The position numbers and the translations under genes were made by a program. From Bacteroidota bacterium (GTDB lineage Bacteria; Bacteroidota; Bacteroidia; Bacteroidales; WCHB1-69), in NCBI GenBank assembly GCA_009786185.1, contig WQTS01000136.1:1-62514 (forward strand): a stretch of DNA of 62,514 nucleotides, in the 5' to 3' direction. Positions 61,337 to 62,514 of the stretch are shown here, piece after piece (within the stretch, counting starts at the first letter, position 1; the number at the start of each line of letters is the position of its first letter). The notes below the pieces were generated by a model. The model was not told the DNA's origin and searched no databases. It was given only the letters and a program-made list of their open reading frames with translations.

Positions 61337-62165
61337 CAAATAAATCTAATATAGTTTCAACAAATTTTTTAACAAAATAAAAAATAGCTACTATTGCTAC
61401 TATTGTTAATATAAAGGGAATTCTTTCTAACTCTTTGATATGTTTTAAAAAAGAAATCATTTTATCAAAAAAACTATTTGCAAAAAAAATTATAATTAGA
61501 AATATGCCAAATAGAATGCCCAAAATTATAATAATTCCTGCCAAAAATTTTGTTCTTTTTAATACTCTTTCCTTTTTTTCCTTTTTTATCTTTTCAACAA
61601 ATTCTATATATGGCAAATTTTCTAATTTTGCTAAAATTTTATCAAAAGATTCAATTCCATCTTCTTCGTAATTTGGGTATAATAAATCATTTTTGCCTAT
61701 TTCATTTTTCCATATTTGTATGTAGGGTTTTAAAGAATTAGGGATATTAGTGTCTGAGTCAACTTTGCCACTAATGATGATAGGTATAATATTTTGCCTC
61801 GTCCTTCCTAAAGTTTCTAGAAAATATTTTATTTCTATATCCACCCATTTAGAGGCTACAGCATTGGGAGAACATACAACTATGAGATATGCGGATTTTT
61901 GTAAAGCTTTTTTTAGCTCAACGCTTAAAAGTTCACCGATATTTAATCCACGCCTATCTATAAAAATTAGATCTTGCTTATTCTTTTTCTTAATTTTTGG
62001 GTTAAAATATTTTTCTAAATATTTATGAAGGTCATTCGCAATTTTTTTGTCTTTTTCTTTTCCGCTATAAGAAATAAATGCGATGTATTCATCATTTAAT
62101 TCTGGCAAATCATCCTTATCATTGTTGTAACTTTTGATTGTAGAAAATATTTTTTTGAAAGACAT
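61329..62165 (-). CDS. TIR-domain protein with membrane helices
   Basis: The 278-residue product has a TIR domain (about 27-130): EYIAFISYSGKEKDKKIAND, IDRRGLNIGE and AYLIVVCSPNAVASKWVDIE, with the likely NADase Glu in the WVDIE motif. Two or three C-terminal membrane helices (about 205-275) anchor it. TIR proteins of bacteria cleave NAD+ or make cyclic ADP-ribose in phage defence; here the membrane anchor is unusual. It is the first gene of a three-gene operon bordered by two attC-like elements. Confidence 0.82.
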   Translation of the reverse strand: MSFKKIFSTIKSYNNDKDDLPELNDEYIAFISYSGKEKDKKIANDLHKYLEKYFNPKIKKKNKQDLIFIDRRGLNIGELLSVELKKALQKSAYLIVVCSPNAVASKWVDIEIKYFLETLGRTRQNIIPIIISGKVDSDTNIPNSLKPYIQIWKNEIGKNDLLYPNYEEDGIESFDKILAKLENLPYIEFVEKIKKEKKERVLKRTKFLAGIIIILGILFGIFLIIIFFANSFFDKMISFLKHIKELERIPFILTIVAIVAIFYFVKKFVETILDLFDD

Positions 62166-62266
62166 ATTTACTTTCGTTTATCCTACTTTAACGGCTTTGT
62201 AGGTCTTGCCTTTTTTCGTAAGTTTTTGTCAAACTTTGCTTTACGCACTGTCCTTTCCACACTTGC

Positions 62267-62396
62267 AGCTAACGTGGCAGCGGCTTTGCGAGGTGGCGGG
62301 CTACTTACGCTGACAACGCGAGCTACTAACCGCGAAAATAGCAAAAAATTGTCAACGCGAGGTACACCCGCCATCTTGCAAAACCGCCCGTTGTGT
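62267..62396. repeat. attC-like structured element, copy 11
   Basis: The 130-bp unit begins AGCTAACG and ends CGTTGTGT. The arms GGCTTTGCGAGGTGGCGGG and CCCGCCATCTTGCAAAACC are inverted with two or three mismatches. CAACGCGAG occurs twice inside. Flanks are ACTGTCCTTTCCACACTTGC on the left and GTGGCTGCC on the right. Confidence 0.75.
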
Positions 62397-62514
62397 GTCA
62401 GTGGCTGCCTTCCCACTGCACTTTCCTATGAAACAAGATAACCTTATTAGCCTGTCAAATACCGATGATTTGTCAATAAAAGCAAGATAAATCCGAACAA
62501 GCCCCAAGTTCTTG
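62397..62514. other. Window end, no gene assigned
   Basis: After the conserved flank GTCAGTGGCTGCC the remaining sequence has short open stretches on the minus strand, one of them RTWGLFGFILLLLTNHRY in character, which might be the C-terminus of the next cassette gene. It is too short to call. Confidence 0.3.

Noticed and set aside
6372..62396. CRISPR array interpretation of the repeats
   Set aside because: Units are more than 125 bp, far apart, variable in sequence, and separated by genes. No cas genes are present.
4939..62396. Calling the blocks a proven integron
   Set aside because: No integrase is in the window, and only some element ends match the attC consensus; the call is kept as attC-like.
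1..62514. Insertion sequence with transposase or rRNA genes
   Set aside because: I looked for transposase-like frames and rRNA motifs on both strands and saw none.

Overview
The window is a piece of a Bacteroidota chromosome. The evidence is three proteins with type IX secretion (T9SS) C-terminal sorting domains, an S46-family (DPP7/DPP11-type) protein, TAnnTTTG-type -7 promoter boxes, an ExbB-ExbD-ExbD operon, a Rho with a long acidic extension, and low G+C. Lysine 5,6-aminomutase, corrinoid adenosyltransferase, formimidoyltransferase-cyclodeaminase, asparaginase and acetate kinase suggest an amino-acid fermenter, perhaps an anaerobe of Bacteroidales type. I cannot assign a genus.

The stable backbone, in order: priA (partial), a dead-looking S46 protein and kamD (1-4844); pduO-type adenosyltransferase, acyl-CoA ligase and EFR1 ferredoxin (10984-14534); an envelope block with MerR, an aminotransferase and oxidoreductase (a possible GnnB/GnnA pair for lipid A), lolD, a sugar transferase and rsmE (14672-20885); comF, glmM, two M23 proteins and a glucosaminidase (20908-26000); tRNA-Leu, folB, typA, ftcD and htpG (26089-32463); a secreted M4 protease, an OYE-type reductase, rho and popT-like DUF368 (32635-40221); tRNA-Ser and an Exb operon (40297-43319); ansA and der (43411-45810); an ABC ATPase, AAC(3)-like and NodB-like proteins, ackA, two glycosyltransferases, a methyltransferase and apt (48944-57548).

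Three accessory blocks (about 4939-10665, 45934-48678 and 57602-62514) look different. Each is a run of genes, all on the minus strand, that mostly encode lipoproteins, secreted or outer-membrane proteins, T9SS cargo, or a TIR-domain operon. The genes are separated by a family of structured elements, each 126-130 bp long with imperfectly inverted arms ending in TAACG/CGTTA. The first gene after each element starts 55-110 bp beyond the GTTAG end. Two blocks begin at the same ~29-bp leader containing a -7-like box. This is the layout of integron gene cassettes with attC-like sites, but no integrase lies in the window. I consider it the most interesting feature here. The TIR operon (60141-62165) is one of its cargos and a candidate defence module.

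The backbone also carries several small repeat families: 28-bp palindromes (GTAGGG...CCCTAC), one of them inside a reading frame; heptanucleotide tracts inside the glmM frame and in a signal-peptide region; a 236-bp element with 43-bp inverted ends; and a decayed GxxExxY gene between 42-bp inverted repeats.

Start sites were moved from the longest open frame where an upstream extension ran into a repeat or used a weak start; each case is stated. All functional calls rest on reading motifs by eye; no database search was run.
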